Part shown: positions 16,115 to 26,343 of the stretch, in pieces
How the letters are laid out: each line of letters opens with the position of its first letter
Numbering within the stretch: position 1 is the stretch's first letter
Source: Nocardia jejuensis NBRC 103114
GTDB lineage: Bacteria > Actinomycetota > Actinomycetes > Mycobacteriales > Mycobacteriaceae
Direction: 5' to 3'
DNA: 64,000 bases
Assembly: GCF_001613145.1 (NCBI RefSeq)
Contig: NZ_BDBU01000018.1
Span: forward strand, 186,001-250,000
Notes under the pieces: model-generated
Databases searched by the model: none
The model's input: the letters and a program-made list of their open reading frames with translations, nothing else
Told to the model about the DNA's origin: nothing
Program-made: the position numbers and the translations under genes

Positions 16115-16776
16115 GCATGCGGATACTCGTGGTCGACGATCAGGATCTGTTCCGCGGCGGTTTCTCGATGATCCTGTCGGCCGAATCGGACATGACAGTT
16201 GTCGGGGAGGCCGCCGACGGGCTCGACGCCGTCGAGCAGGCCGAGGCCCTGGCCCCCGACGTGGTGGTGATGGACATCCGTATGCCGCGCCTGGACGGCG
16301 TGGCCGCCACCGCCCGGATCTGCGCCGCCACTACGGCAAAGGTCTTGGTACTGACCATGTTCGACGCCGACGAGTACCTCTACCCCGCCCTGCGCGCCGG
16401 TGCGAGCGGGTTCGTGCTCAAGGACGCCCGACGGCAGGAATTGGTCGCGGCGGTGCGGGTGGTCGCTGCCGGTGAGGCCCTGCTCGCTCCCGCGGTCACC
16501 CGCCGCCTGATCGCCCGGCTCGCACACCAGGGCTTCCCGCGCCCGGACCTTGCGCGCCGGCTGGACGAACTCACCGAGCGTGAACGCGACACCCTGCGCG
16601 AACTGGCGCGCGGCCAGTCCAACGCCGAGATATCCCGCGCCCTGACCGTCAGCGAGCACACCGTGAAAACCCATGTCAGCACCGTGCTTTCGAAGCTGGC
16701 GCTGCGAGATCGGTTGCAAGCGGTGGTTTTCGCGTACGAGGCCGGACTGGTGATCCCGGGCCGGGATAGCCCGTAG
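16111..16776 (+). CDS. NarL/LuxR-type response regulator
   Basis: 221 residues. Receiver domain about 1-120: acidic pair DD at 9-10, phospho-acceptor Asp55 in VVVMDIRMPR, Thr in VLVLTMF, and Lys in FVLKDA. A LuxR-type DNA-binding domain covers about 150-215 (LTERERDTLRELARGQSNAEISRALTVSEHTVKTHVSTVLSKL). The start is fixed by the ATGA overlap with the kinase. The following membrane acyltransferase-like gene begins only 30 bases downstream on the same strand, so it may be co-transcribed or a target. Confidence 0.93.
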   Translation: MSMRILVVDDQDLFRGGFSMILSAESDMTVVGEAADGLDAVEQAEALAPDVVVMDIRMPRLDGVAATARICAATTAKVLVLTMFDADEYLYPALRAGASGFVLKDARRQELVAAVRVVAAGEALLAPAVTRRLIARLAHQGFPRPDLARRLDELTERERDTLRELARGQSNAEISRALTVSEHTVKTHVSTVLSKLALRDRLQAVVFAYEAGLVIPGRDSP

Positions 16777-16805
16777 GGACGAGTCTCGGTTCACTCCTGT
16801 CGGCG

Positions 16806-18356
16806 ATGTGCGTGCGAGATGGGCGAACCAGCATCGATGGGGTGAAAACATATCTGTCGGTGCCGATGGCGGTCGTCGTTTCGGCGGTGCTGTGGCTGTT
16901 CGGCACTGGCCTGCACCCGTATCCCGGACTTGTCGTACTGGCTCCGGTTCCGGTGCTGCTGATCGCCTCGCGCGTGCCGGGCCGGATCGCGTTCGCCGCC
17001 GCACTGGTTTCCTGGCTCGGCGGCGCTGTCCCCTTTGTCCTCTATTTCTCCGGCACGCTCGAGCAACCTTGGCTGCCGACGATCCTGTTGTTGGGCATTA
17101 CCGCCACGACGTACGCCAGTCTGATCCTGCTGACAGGTACGCTGATTCGCCACGGACGGCCCGGCGCGGCCGTGCTGGCGCTGCCTGCGGGCTGGGTGCT
17201 GATGGAATTCCTGCTAGCCGCCATCGGTCCGTTCGGTGCCTGGTGGAGTCTGGCGTACACCCAGGCCGAAGTGCTGCCGTTGATCCAGATCGCGGCGGTG
17301 ACCGGGCGTCTGGGCATCGTGTTCGTGATCCTGCTGGTTCCGGCCGCGATCGCGGTGCTGATCGACCCCCACGTGCCCCGGCGGATGCGGATCCGCTGCG
17401 CGTCCGGTACATGTGCGGTGATGGTCGCGGTCGTGGGCTACGGACTGTGGCAGTTGTCCGCTCCCGCCGAACGCGGCTCGGTGGCAGTGGCTCTTGTCGC
17501 GGTGTCTCAACCCGAAGATTTCGTGCCGGTGGACACCGTGGAGGGGCGCGACATGGTCGTGCGCGTGGTGGCGGAGGTGGAACGGCTCACCGACCGTGGT
17601 GCGCGAGTCGTGGTGCTCCCGGAAAAAGCCTGGCGGGCAGAGGAATCCACGCTGTCGGATCTGGCGGTCCCCCTCACCGAGGTCGCTCGGAGGCGTGGTG
17701 TGAACATCATCGCCGGACTGGTGCTCACCCGGGGCGAGACCAGCGTGAGCGCCGCGATCGACTTCCCATCGGGCCTGGTCTATGCCAAGAACCATTTGGT
17801 CGCGGGATGGGAGGACGAACTCACCGAAGGTACCGAGCGGGCCGTCCTGCCCGGCACCGGCTGGGCGATGGCTGTGTGCTTCGACCTGGATTTCCCGGAC
17901 CTGGTCCGCGCCAACAGAAATCAGGGTGCCTCGCTGCTGTTGGTCCCTGCCCTGGATTTTCGCGTGGACCGTTGGCTGCACAGTCGTATGGCAGTGTTGC
18001 GCGGCGTCGAATCCGGTGTGAGCGTTGCCCGTTCACCGCAGATGGGCGATCTCGTTCTCAGCGACGACTGGGGTCGGATTCTCGCCACCGCCTCTGCCGA
18101 CGTCACCCGAACCGTGTCCGTGCTCGCGATTGTGCCCGAGCCGACTCACCCGACCGTGTATGCCCGGTTCGGTGAGTGGTTCGTGGCCGTGGCCATACTG
18201 CTACTCGCCCATGTGGTCCTCAGCGCTGTGCGGAGCCGAGCAGGGCTACGAGCGTCGGCCGGAAGGAGGCGCGCGCAGCCCGGCATCAGAACTGGCGGTA
18301 TGACGCACATCATAGATAGAGGTTGTCGAAAGGTGTCGGGAATCGGTGTCCAATGA
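16806..18356 (+). CDS. Apolipoprotein N-acyltransferase-like (Lnt/nitrilase fold)
   Basis: 516 residues from the first ATG; GTG 16842 is an alternative start with a better-looking N-terminus. Six or so membrane helices occupy residues 17-215, followed by a nitrilase domain with the full catalytic triad: Glu273 (VVLPEKAW), Lys328 (VYAKNHLV) and Cys358 (AVCFDLDFPD). This is the architecture of Lnt, which N-acylates the lipoprotein Cys in the outer leaflet. A final hydrophobic helix is near 455-475. The C-terminal 40 residues are basic and look disordered. It directly follows a two-component pair, an unusual neighbourhood for Lnt. Confidence 0.88.
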   Translation: MCVRDGRTSIDGVKTYLSVPMAVVVSAVLWLFGTGLHPYPGLVVLAPVPVLLIASRVPGRIAFAAALVSWLGGAVPFVLYFSGTLEQPWLPTILLLGITATTYASLILLTGTLIRHGRPGAAVLALPAGWVLMEFLLAAIGPFGAWWSLAYTQAEVLPLIQIAAVTGRLGIVFVILLVPAAIAVLIDPHVPRRMRIRCASGTCAVMVAVVGYGLWQLSAPAERGSVAVALVAVSQPEDFVPVDTVEGRDMVVRVVAEVERLTDRGARVVVLPEKAWRAEESTLSDLAVPLTEVARRRGVNIIAGLVLTRGETSVSAAIDFPSGLVYAKNHLVAGWEDELTEGTERAVLPGTGWAMAVCFDLDFPDLVRANRNQGASLLLVPALDFRVDRWLHSRMAVLRGVESGVSVARSPQMGDLVLSDDWGRILATASADVTRTVSVLAIVPEPTHPTVYARFGEWFVAVAILLLAHVVLSAVRSRAGLRASAGRRRAQPGIRTGGMTHIIDRGCRKVSGIGVQ

Positions 18357-18785
18357 GAAAACCGACGCCATCGGTGCGCTGCTCGCCTCCGGACGGTTCT
18401 CGATGCTGGAATGACCACGCGCACAGGTGGATTGGTCCCAGAATCGGCTGCCGGTGTAGCGCTGTTCTAGTCGGTGCTCCACTGCACGAGTTCGCGGGCC
18501 TGCCTGACGCCGTGCAGTAGGCCTCCGCCCTGCCCGCGCTCGTGATCACCCGATTCGATCACCCGCTACTGACCTTGCACGAGCACCCGACCGGTGAGCG
18601 CGCTCGGACCCCCTTGGCGCCGGGGTCAGGATTCGGCGATGACCGTCGTCATCAGGCAGCGCAATGGTGTGAGCTGAACAACATCAATACTTCTGCGGAA
18701 TATGTTGGGGTAGTAGCTTTTCGGGGTATCGCGCGCGTATCGAGCCGCAGCGTGGCGGAGGACCTTCCTGGTCGAAGGAGCGCCT
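18357..18785. other. Intergenic stretch without a supported gene
   Basis: Several short ORFs occur on both strands but none has a ribosome binding site or recognisable sequence. I see no strong terminator hairpin. The last 10 bases carry AAGGAG (18775-18780), the ribosome binding site of the small membrane protein that follows. Confidence 0.4.
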
Positions 18786-18968
18786 GTGTCGATTCTTGTG
18801 ACAGTGCTGTTCGGTGTGTTCGTGTCGCTGGTGGCGATCGTGACCGCGTACGTGATGGTCGCGGCGACGTATTGGTGGGAGGCCCGCAGCATTCCCACCC
18901 CCAGGACACGAGCGATCGACCCCGCGCCCGAGCTCGGGCTGGTGCATGAGCGGATCCGCTGGCCGTGA
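18786..18968 (+). CDS. Small single-TM membrane protein
   Basis: 60 residues, GTG start with AAGGAG five bases upstream. Residues 1-30 form one hydrophobic helix (MSILVTVLFGVFVSLVAIVT onward), followed by a polar tail of about 30 residues. No family recognised. Its good ribosome binding site and clean membrane segment make a real small protein likely. It lies between the Lnt-like gene and, convergently, the second two-component system, with 59 bases to the latter's stop. Confidence 0.65.
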   Translation: MSILVTVLFGVFVSLVAIVTAYVMVAATYWWEARSIPTPRTRAIDPAPELGLVHERIRWP

Positions 18969-19027
18969 GCCGGTGCCGATTTCGGTGCCGGCCCTGCGTA
19001 TGCCCTGCTACCACAGGGGCTTCGGCG

Positions 19028-19470
19028 TCAGGTCCGTCGAGGAAGACGTACGAGGCGCGCGAAGAATTCGTCGATCTGCCTGATGGCCTCGGTGAAGTCG
19101 TCGAGTTCGACCGGCTTGGTGACATACGCGTTGGCGAAGAGTCGGTAGCTGGTGGTCACGTCGTCTTCGGTGGAGGAGGTGCTCAGGATGACCACCGGTA
19201 TATCGGCCAGGTCGGCATCGGCCCGGATCTTGGTCAGGATCTGGCGCCCGTTGTAGATGGGCAGGTTCAGATCCAGCAGGACCAGGTCCGGGCGTGGCGC
19301 GTTGACGTGCTCGCCTCGTCGGAACAGGAAATCCAGTGCCTGCTGACCATCGCGCGCCACATGCAGGGTGCTGGGCAGGTTGTGTTCCTCGAACGCCTCG
19401 CGGGTCATGAGTTCATCGCCCGGGTCGTCTTCCACCAGCAGCACGTCGAAAGGGCGAGTGGACAGCATCA

Positions 19471-19471
<1 letters not shown>
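19028..19471 (-). CDS. Single-domain response regulator (Rcp1/CheY type)
   Basis: 147 residues, only a receiver domain: VLLVEDDPGDELMTREAF with the acidic pocket (the ED-D-x-x-D spacing of the Rcp1 subgroup), phospho-acceptor Asp67 in VLLDLNLPIYNG, Thr/Ser in VVILSTSS, and Lys in AYVTKPVEL. There is no output domain, so it signals by protein contact. Its ATG (19471) shares one base with the kinase stop (TGATG), so the pair is coupled. The partner kinase is the phytochrome-like HisKA type that normally goes with Rcp1 regulators. Confidence 0.92.
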
Positions 19472-21126
<1,655 letters not shown>

Positions 21127-21347
21127 GGCGATCCTCCGTTTCCAGACACAGCGCACCACAGTGGGTACGCGTCAATGAACTCGACAGCCGTGTGCTGGAC
21201 CGCGAAGTACGCAAATCCTAACCAGACCCACTCGCTCGCGTTCATGGTCACCACCCGTTGGCAGTCCGGCTCGCAACCTCGCCGGTGCCCGCGACATCCA
21301 CCAACGCCACAGTCGACCACATCGATCGAGGCCCGCCGGCCGCATCG

Positions 21348-22301
21348 TTATTCGGTGAATTCGACCTTGGTTCCGGCCACCCATTCCGGGAGTTTGCCGG
21401 CGACGAATTCGGAGATGTCACCGCCCTCGGCGATGGTCTGGTCGATATCGGCGAGGTAGGTGGCCATCGCGTGCTGGGCCGACGGTGTCGACGCGGCGGT
21501 CAGAAACTGTGCCTGTTCGATACGCAGCCCCTTGTCCAGGGGACCCGAACCACCTTCGTACACAGCGTGTTTGATGGCCGCGACCGCGGTCGGGGAGCGC
21601 TTGGCCAGCCGGGCCGCGGTGACACGCGCCTCCTGAAGCAGTTCTCCGGCGGCGACCAGCCGGTGCACGAGTCCGATGTCGCACGCTTGTCGCGGGGTGA
21701 TCGGTGAGCCCTCGAGGCACAGTTCCAGCGCACGGGCGGTGCCCACCACTCGGGTCAGCATCTGGGTTCCACCGCCGCCGGGGATGATGCCCACGAGGAT
21801 CTCCGGCTGGCCGATCTCGAAGGGCCCGTCGGCCATCAGCCGAATATCGCACGCCAGCGCCAGCTCGCAGCCACCGCCGAGCGCACGCCCGTTGATCGCC
21901 GCCACGAATACCGTGCTGGACCCGCGCATGAGAGCACACACCTTGTGATACCGACGTAGATTCGCCACACCCCCGGCGCCTGCCTTGGCGAGGCCCGCGC
22001 TCGCCCCGGGTACCCGATCGGCGAGCCGGTCGGCCAGCAGCGCCGCGGCCGCGGTGCGCGGTGTGAGAGCAATCGGCGCGGCCTGTACACCCGCCAAGAT
22101 CTCCGCGACCGAGTAGTGGCTGACGAACACGCCGTCGACCGCGCTGGTCAGTACGACCGCGCGTACCTGCGGATCAGCGTCGGCCGCGCACAGCACGTCC
22201 AGGAGTTCACTCATCACCTCCTCGGTGAGGAAGTTGTAGGGCGGGTTGTCGAGCCAGACAGTCTGGACCGCGTCGTGGTGTTCGGTTCGAAGAAACCGCA
22301 T
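21348..22301 (-). CDS. Enoyl-CoA hydratase/isomerase (crotonase)
   Basis: 317 residues of the crotonase superfamily. The oxyanion-hole segment is INGRALGGGCELALACD, the first catalytic Glu is in GGGCELA, and the second is in PEILVGIIPGGGGTQ. An insert of about 30 residues follows the first strand (residues 70-110), making it longer than a typical 260-residue hydratase. It should hydrate or isomerise an acyl-CoA in beta-oxidation. It lies 129 bases downstream of the WS/DGAT gene on the same strand, probably in one lipid-related operon starting with the tautomerase-like gene. Confidence 0.88.
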   Translation of the reverse strand: MRFLRTEHHDAVQTVWLDNPPYNFLTEEVMSELLDVLCAADADPQVRAVVLTSAVDGVFVSHYSVAEILAGVQAAPIALTPRTAAAALLADRLADRVPGASAGLAKAGAGGVANLRRYHKVCALMRGSSTVFVAAINGRALGGGCELALACDIRLMADGPFEIGQPEILVGIIPGGGGTQMLTRVVGTARALELCLEGSPITPRQACDIGLVHRLVAAGELLQEARVTAARLAKRSPTAVAAIKHAVYEGGSGPLDKGLRIEQAQFLTAASTPSAQHAMATYLADIDQTIAEGGDISEFVAGKLPEWVAGTKVEFTE

Positions 22302-22430
22302 GAGGGCCTTTCTGTTCGCGGATCACGGGCCGCATCGGGCGGTGGGAGCCATCCTCGTTCAACACCGATCGCCACGGAGAGAATCGGACCGGCCCGCGAT
22401 GGGATGTCGGGACGTCGGCGGTGTCGAGCG

Positions 22431-23873
22431 CTATCGCGCGTATGCCTGCTCCAGTTCGGTCAACGCCTCACCGCAGTAAGGTGCCAGCCGCTGGACGTGG
22501 GGGAGCGTGTCGGCGCAAGCGGTCACGCACAGGTTCAGTCGTCCCGCATAGGACATGAGCGTGATGTTGAGCGCTTGCCCGTCGAGCGGGAACGACACCG
22601 CGTGCCACTGCTCGAGCGTCATTCCGTTGTAGTGCAGCGCGGTCGGCGGACCGGCGAGATTGGAGACGACGACGTTGAACATCGGCGCGAACCGGCTGCC
22701 CACACCCAGCACCAGGCCCGCACCGAAGGGCGCCATCAGCATCGCGGTGTAGGCCATCACACCCGCCCCGGACATCCGGCTCATATGCTGCTTGGCCCGC
22801 GCCGTGGAAGTCACGATCGCCGAGCACCGTTCCCGCACGTCGGCGATATCGGTGGCCAGACTCACCAGAGCCATCGTGGTCGCGTTGCCCTCGGCGTCGT
22901 CCCCGTCCTTCGGACGGAACGACATCGGCATTCCCGCGACCAGAGCGGTGTCGGGCAACTCGCCGATCTCGGTGAGGTAGCGGCGCAGCCCTCCGGCGCA
23001 GATCGCCAGCACGACGTCGTTGATGGTCCCACCGCATCGAGTTGCCAGCTCGCCGATCCGAGCGAGGTCGAAGGACTGCGTCGCGATCCGTCGCTCCCCG
23101 GTGATCGGGCCGTTCAGGATCGAGCGGGGCGCGGTGTACGGGACGACCAGATCATCCACGACCGCGGACGCGCCGGGTACGAGCCGGCGAGCGGCGTTCT
23201 CGATCGTGCCCGCGTACATGCGCGCCACCGCTGTGACACCCGAGAGCTGATCGGTCACCGCGTGCGCAGCCGCCCGAAGCCGCACGCCGACGGTGCCGAC
23301 ATCCGCTGCGGCAGAATACTTCTCGGCCGCAGACGTTCGCCGTCGCGGCTGTTCGCGGTAGGCCCAGATCGCAGGCCGGCCGCGCTCGTCGGGATCATCC
23401 GACATCACCTTGCGGGCGAGTCGCACAGTGGCGATGCCGTCGAGCAGCGCGTGATGTCCCTTGACATAGAGCGCGACACGCCCGTCGTCGAGACCCTCGA
23501 TGACGTGCAGTTGCCACAGCGGATGAGTGCGATCCATTCGGATCCCGTGCAGCTGCGAAACCAGAATGCCCAGCTCGCGTTCGCCACCGGGTGCCGGCAG
23601 TACATGCCGCTGCACGTGGTAATCGAGATCGGGGGAATCGACCCGGCTCCAGCGCGGCACTATCCGCCCGATCAGGCTCGCATCGATCCGGCGGTCGAAA
23701 GGCGCGGTGGCAGTGGTGTAGGTGCGCAGATCATCGATCAACTCCGTGAGGAAACCGGGGCCCGCGGTCGGCGGCAGCGCGAAGATGTCCAGATGCGCGA
23801 TGTTCATCAGGTTGGCATCGGATTCGCCCCACAGGAAGGCGATATCGAGCGGGTTGAGCGCGACAGTGCTCAC
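22431..23873 (-). CDS. WS/DGAT wax ester synthase/diacylglycerol acyltransferase
   Basis: 480 residues. The catalytic HHxxxDG motif is at residues 140-146 (GHHALLDG). PLWQLHVIEGL, INDVVLAICAGGLRRYL and VVSNLAGPP are further family signatures (the ND and NxxGP regions). It transfers an acyl group from acyl-CoA to diacylglycerol or a fatty alcohol for storage lipid, at the inner membrane or lipid-body surface. The GTG at 23873 overlaps the preceding stop as GTGA, which decides the start. Co-operonic with a tautomerase-like protein and probably the hydratase. Confidence 0.92.
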   Translation of the reverse strand: MSTVALNPLDIAFLWGESDANLMNIAHLDIFALPPTAGPGFLTELIDDLRTYTTATAPFDRRIDASLIGRIVPRWSRVDSPDLDYHVQRHVLPAPGGERELGILVSQLHGIRMDRTHPLWQLHVIEGLDDGRVALYVKGHHALLDGIATVRLARKVMSDDPDERGRPAIWAYREQPRRRTSAAEKYSAAADVGTVGVRLRAAAHAVTDQLSGVTAVARMYAGTIENAARRLVPGASAVVDDLVVPYTAPRSILNGPITGERRIATQSFDLARIGELATRCGGTINDVVLAICAGGLRRYLTEIGELPDTALVAGMPMSFRPKDGDDAEGNATTMALVSLATDIADVRERCSAIVTSTARAKQHMSRMSGAGVMAYTAMLMAPFGAGLVLGVGSRFAPMFNVVVSNLAGPPTALHYNGMTLEQWHAVSFPLDGQALNITLMSYAGRLNLCVTACADTLPHVQRLAPYCGEALTELEQAYAR

Positions 23874-24325
23874 TGCGCGGCACCAGCCTTGTCGCGCTCG
23901 GCGGCCGAAACGCCCCGCAGCGCGGCGGCTGTGACCGGCTGACCCGCGACACCCCAATTGCCTTCGGGCACTTCGTGAATCAACGTCCACACATGCATCG
24001 CCCGTGCGCTGTGTGGGTCCAAACCGGCCGCGACGACGACAGCGGTGTGCACGTCGGCGAGCAGCCCGGCCTTGCGGCGCTGGGACAACGCCCCCTCCGG
24101 GACGGTGATCTCGACCCGGAACCGCGGCGCGCCACCGGCGCGACCGCCCACCGCGAGCTGGTCCGCGGCGATCTCGTTGAGATACACCCAGGTCACCTCG
24201 CGGAAGAACTCCGTGTCCGGAGCACCTTCCCAGCGCAACAAGATCGTTGCGAGATCCTCGAGCAACGGCCGGGTCTTCGACGGCAGTAGCGAGCCCGCCA
24301 CCGCAGTCACCTCGATCATCGGCAT
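23870..24325 (-). CDS. Tautomerase-like protein (4-OT superfamily)
   Basis: 151 residues starting MPMIEVTAVAGSLL: with this start the residue after Met is Pro, the catalytic Pro1 of the 4-oxalocrotonate tautomerase superfamily. Two beta-alpha-beta halves are visible (residues 2-60 and 72-125; FRVEITVPEGALSQRRKAGLLADVHTAVVVAAG is the second), so it is a fused dimer of the basic unit. AGGGG lies 8 bases upstream. Earlier codons in the frame do not fit. Its stop overlaps the WS/DGAT start. The role may be a keto-enol step feeding the lipid pathway, or an orphan tautomerase with a structural role. Confidence 0.75.
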   Translation of the reverse strand: MPMIEVTAVAGSLLPSKTRPLLEDLATILLRWEGAPDTEFFREVTWVYLNEIAADQLAVGGRAGGAPRFRVEITVPEGALSQRRKAGLLADVHTAVVVAAGLDPHSARAMHVWTLIHEVPEGNWGVAGQPVTAAALRGVSAAERDKAGAAQ

Positions 24326-24503
24326 CCCAACCACCCCTGTCCAAATTATGCTGAGCAATATAACTTACCGAAGAGTAGTATCCGCCTTTTGGTGATGTCA
24401 ATGCCCCAAGTGGCGACGTCGACACCATGGGTGCGACAGGAAATCTGGCAGAAAGCTATGCTTGGCGACATATTTGTGACTGAGCGGTCGAGCAGGAGGA
24501 ACG

Positions 24504-25091
24504 ATGGCACCACGCGGCGAATCCAGGGACCGTATGTTGACCGGAGCCACCCTGCTGTTCCGCGAACGCGGCATCGCCGGCACCGCGCTCACCGACATCA
24601 TGGAGCGCACCGGTGCCCCCCGCGGATCGCTCTACCACTACTTCCCCGGCGGCAAAGCTCAATTGGCCGAAGAGTCCATCGACCTGGCGGGACGGACGAT
24701 GGGCCGCATGATCAGCACGCTGCTGACCACCCAAGGCCCCGCCGCCGCGATCACCGCGTTCGTCGACTATTTCCGCCGCCAACTCCTCGACAGCGACTAC
24801 ACCGCCGGATGCCCCGTAGCCGCCGGCGGCCTCTCGGGCCCGGACACCCCCGGCGCCCGCGAACGCGCGGGCGAGACGTTCACCGAATGGGAATCCACTC
24901 TCACTTCGGCTCTGTGGCAGCACGGCCTCGCCCTCGACACCGCCCAGAACCTGGCCACCACAGCGATCGCGGCCATCGAAGGGGCACTGGTCATGGCCCG
25001 CGCCCAGCGCAGCACCAGGCCACTGGATCGAATCGAGAATTTCATGCTCGGCCAGATTCGCGATCTCGACCAGCGCGGACCGATTCACTGA
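24504..25091 (+). CDS. TetR family regulator (YxaF/LmrA-like)
   Basis: 195 residues. HTH around residues 28-50 (TALTDIMERTGAPRGSLYHYFPGGKAQLAEES), with the LYHYFPGGK variant typical of the YxaF/LmrA branch. Its C-terminal domain (DYTAGCPVAAGGL) also fits that branch. GGAGGAACG precedes the ATG. It is divergent from the tautomerase-WS/DGAT-hydratase genes across a 178-base gap, so repression of that operon is likely. The gap is locally AT-rich around 24345-24385, but I see no perfect palindrome. Confidence 0.88.
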   Translation: MAPRGESRDRMLTGATLLFRERGIAGTALTDIMERTGAPRGSLYHYFPGGKAQLAEESIDLAGRTMGRMISTLLTTQGPAAAITAFVDYFRRQLLDSDYTAGCPVAAGGLSGPDTPGARERAGETFTEWESTLTSALWQHGLALDTAQNLATTAIAAIEGALVMARAQRSTRPLDRIENFMLGQIRDLDQRGPIH

Positions 25092-25575
25092 CACGTCCGG
25101 CGCCGCGACCTTGCTGGCTGGAATCTACGATCTGCCCGCCGACACGGCGACTACCACCGGGCGAGGTGTCTCGGGCCAGGATCTCCGCGAGCAGCCGTAA
25201 CGCTCCGCCGGACCTAGGTGCTGGGTGGGCTGCTCATCGGTCACTCCACGATTCATCAGGGATGTTGCTGGGCCAGAACACGACTCGGCGCTGAGGTTGG
25301 AACCCGCACCTGGTGGTCACGCGACGAGGTGTCGCGTGTCCTGGATGCCCCGCGCCGCTGCCAGGAACGGTGTCGTACCACGCTCGGTCCCGACCTCGAA
25401 GTCCTCGGAGCAGCCGCATCGGTGCGTGATTCTCACGGGCGAGCGCGGTGCCGAATTCTCGGCCTGCGGCGGTAATCGCGAAACTTAGGATCAGTGCCCA
25501 TCCGGGGCTGGCGCCCACAACCTGAATCGGACCGAATGATGCCACCTACTGTGTGAACGGGTACACCGTGAGCGC
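25092..25575. other. Intergenic stretch without a supported gene
   Basis: 484 bases between the TetR gene and the convergent DUF2784 gene. The longest ORF (minus, 25545-25234) has no recognisable motif and an Arg-rich, biased second half typical of a frame shadow. No hairpin of note and no repeat seen. Confidence 0.4.
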
Positions 25576-25953
25576 CTACTTGATGGCCCGACCGTATCGG
25601 CGTTGCGAGGCTTGGAACCAGAAGCCGATCCAGCTCGTCACCACACAGACCGCCACCAGCACCTGCACCAACTCCAGCGCACTCTGCGGGTACAGCACGC
25701 CGGTGATGTAGTGATCGATGAACCCGGACGACGGCAGGCTCGCATCGCCGGCCCGATGCCGAGACCAGTTCTCCAGGTTGGTCAGTGGACATTCGAAGCC
25801 GAACAGAATCGTGCTGAACCCCCAGGCGAACGCCGCCACGTGCAACCAGATGGTCCAGGGCCATCGCCAGGCGATGAACCCGCCCACCACGACGTAGGCG
25901 ACGAACAAGAAATGCACGCCCGCGGTCAGATCGGCCAGTAGCCGGTAGATCAT
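25576..25953 (-). CDS. DUF2784 family membrane protein
   Basis: 125 residues. Four hydrophobic segments: about 8-29, 33-52 (WPWTIWLHVAAFAWG), 83-100 and 102-118. Family signatures include HFLFVAYVVVGG near the N-terminus, FECPLTNLENWSR (one Cys before the T-x-L-E-x-W motif), FIDHYITGVLYP and the final short basic tail. This matches DUF2784, small membrane proteins of unknown function. A fragment of a second copy survives at 13385-13440. Two copies of a 33-bp element lie upstream (26010 and 26191), the nearer one 57 bases from the ATG. Confidence 0.9.
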   Translation of the reverse strand: MIYRLLADLTAGVHFLFVAYVVVGGFIAWRWPWTIWLHVAAFAWGFSTILFGFECPLTNLENWSRHRAGDASLPSSGFIDHYITGVLYPQSALELVQVLVAVCVVTSWIGFWFQASQRRYGRAIK

Positions 25954-26009
25954 CCCTCCAGGATAGGAGGGTGTGCCCGGCCGGTGTGGTTGTCGGGGGA
26001 GGGCATTCC

Positions 26010-26042
26010 ATACCTACACGTCTATATGCGCATCTATGCATG
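26010..26042. repeat. 33-bp element, copy 1
   Basis: This copy differs from the one at 26191-26223 at 3 of 33 positions. The core TATATGCGCATC contains the perfect palindrome ATGCGCAT. It is AT-rich compared with its surroundings and lies 57 bases upstream of the DUF2784 start, where a regulator-binding site would be expected. Confidence 0.7.
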
Positions 26043-26190
26043 AAAGTTGAACGCGTGTCGCACCTCAACTCAGGGGGGTGGGCTGACAGAGGGCGCACGT
26101 GAAGTGCCCGGCGAGAGTCGAACTGTTTGTGTCGAACCCTGAAGGTGGAGAGGCGAATTCAGCCTTCGAGAGTTGATTGTTGGATATTAC

Positions 26191-26223
26191 ATACCTATAC
26201 GTCAATATGCGCATCTACGCATG
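26191..26223. repeat. 33-bp element, copy 2
   Basis: Second copy, 181 bases from the first, same orientation. Here ATGCG-CATCTA-CGCAT forms an additional 5-6-5 inverted repeat that the first copy breaks by one base. The stretch between the copies (26043-26190) contains no gene. Confidence 0.7.
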
Positions 26224-26295
26224 TCTTGACCCAAGAGGCGCGCCGCTGAAACGAGCACCAAAAGACCTAAAAACAGCAAAGAGGAGAGGGCCTGG

Positions 26296-26318
26296 GTCGG
26301 GCTGCGGTCGCAGCCCTT
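26296..26318 (-). terminator. Hairpin terminator of the SDR gene
   Basis: Perfect arms GGGCTGCG (26299-26306) and CGCAGCCC (26309-26316), 28 bases past the SDR stop on the minus strand; T-rich sequence (TTTGCTGTTTTTAGG) follows some 25 bases further on. Confidence 0.6.
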
Positions 26319-26343
26319 CACCAGGGGTTTCGCCGAGTGGAGA

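Noticed and set aside
25234..25545. 103-codon minus-strand ORF
   Set aside because: Arg-rich, no motif, no ribosome binding site and codon bias of a shadow frame.
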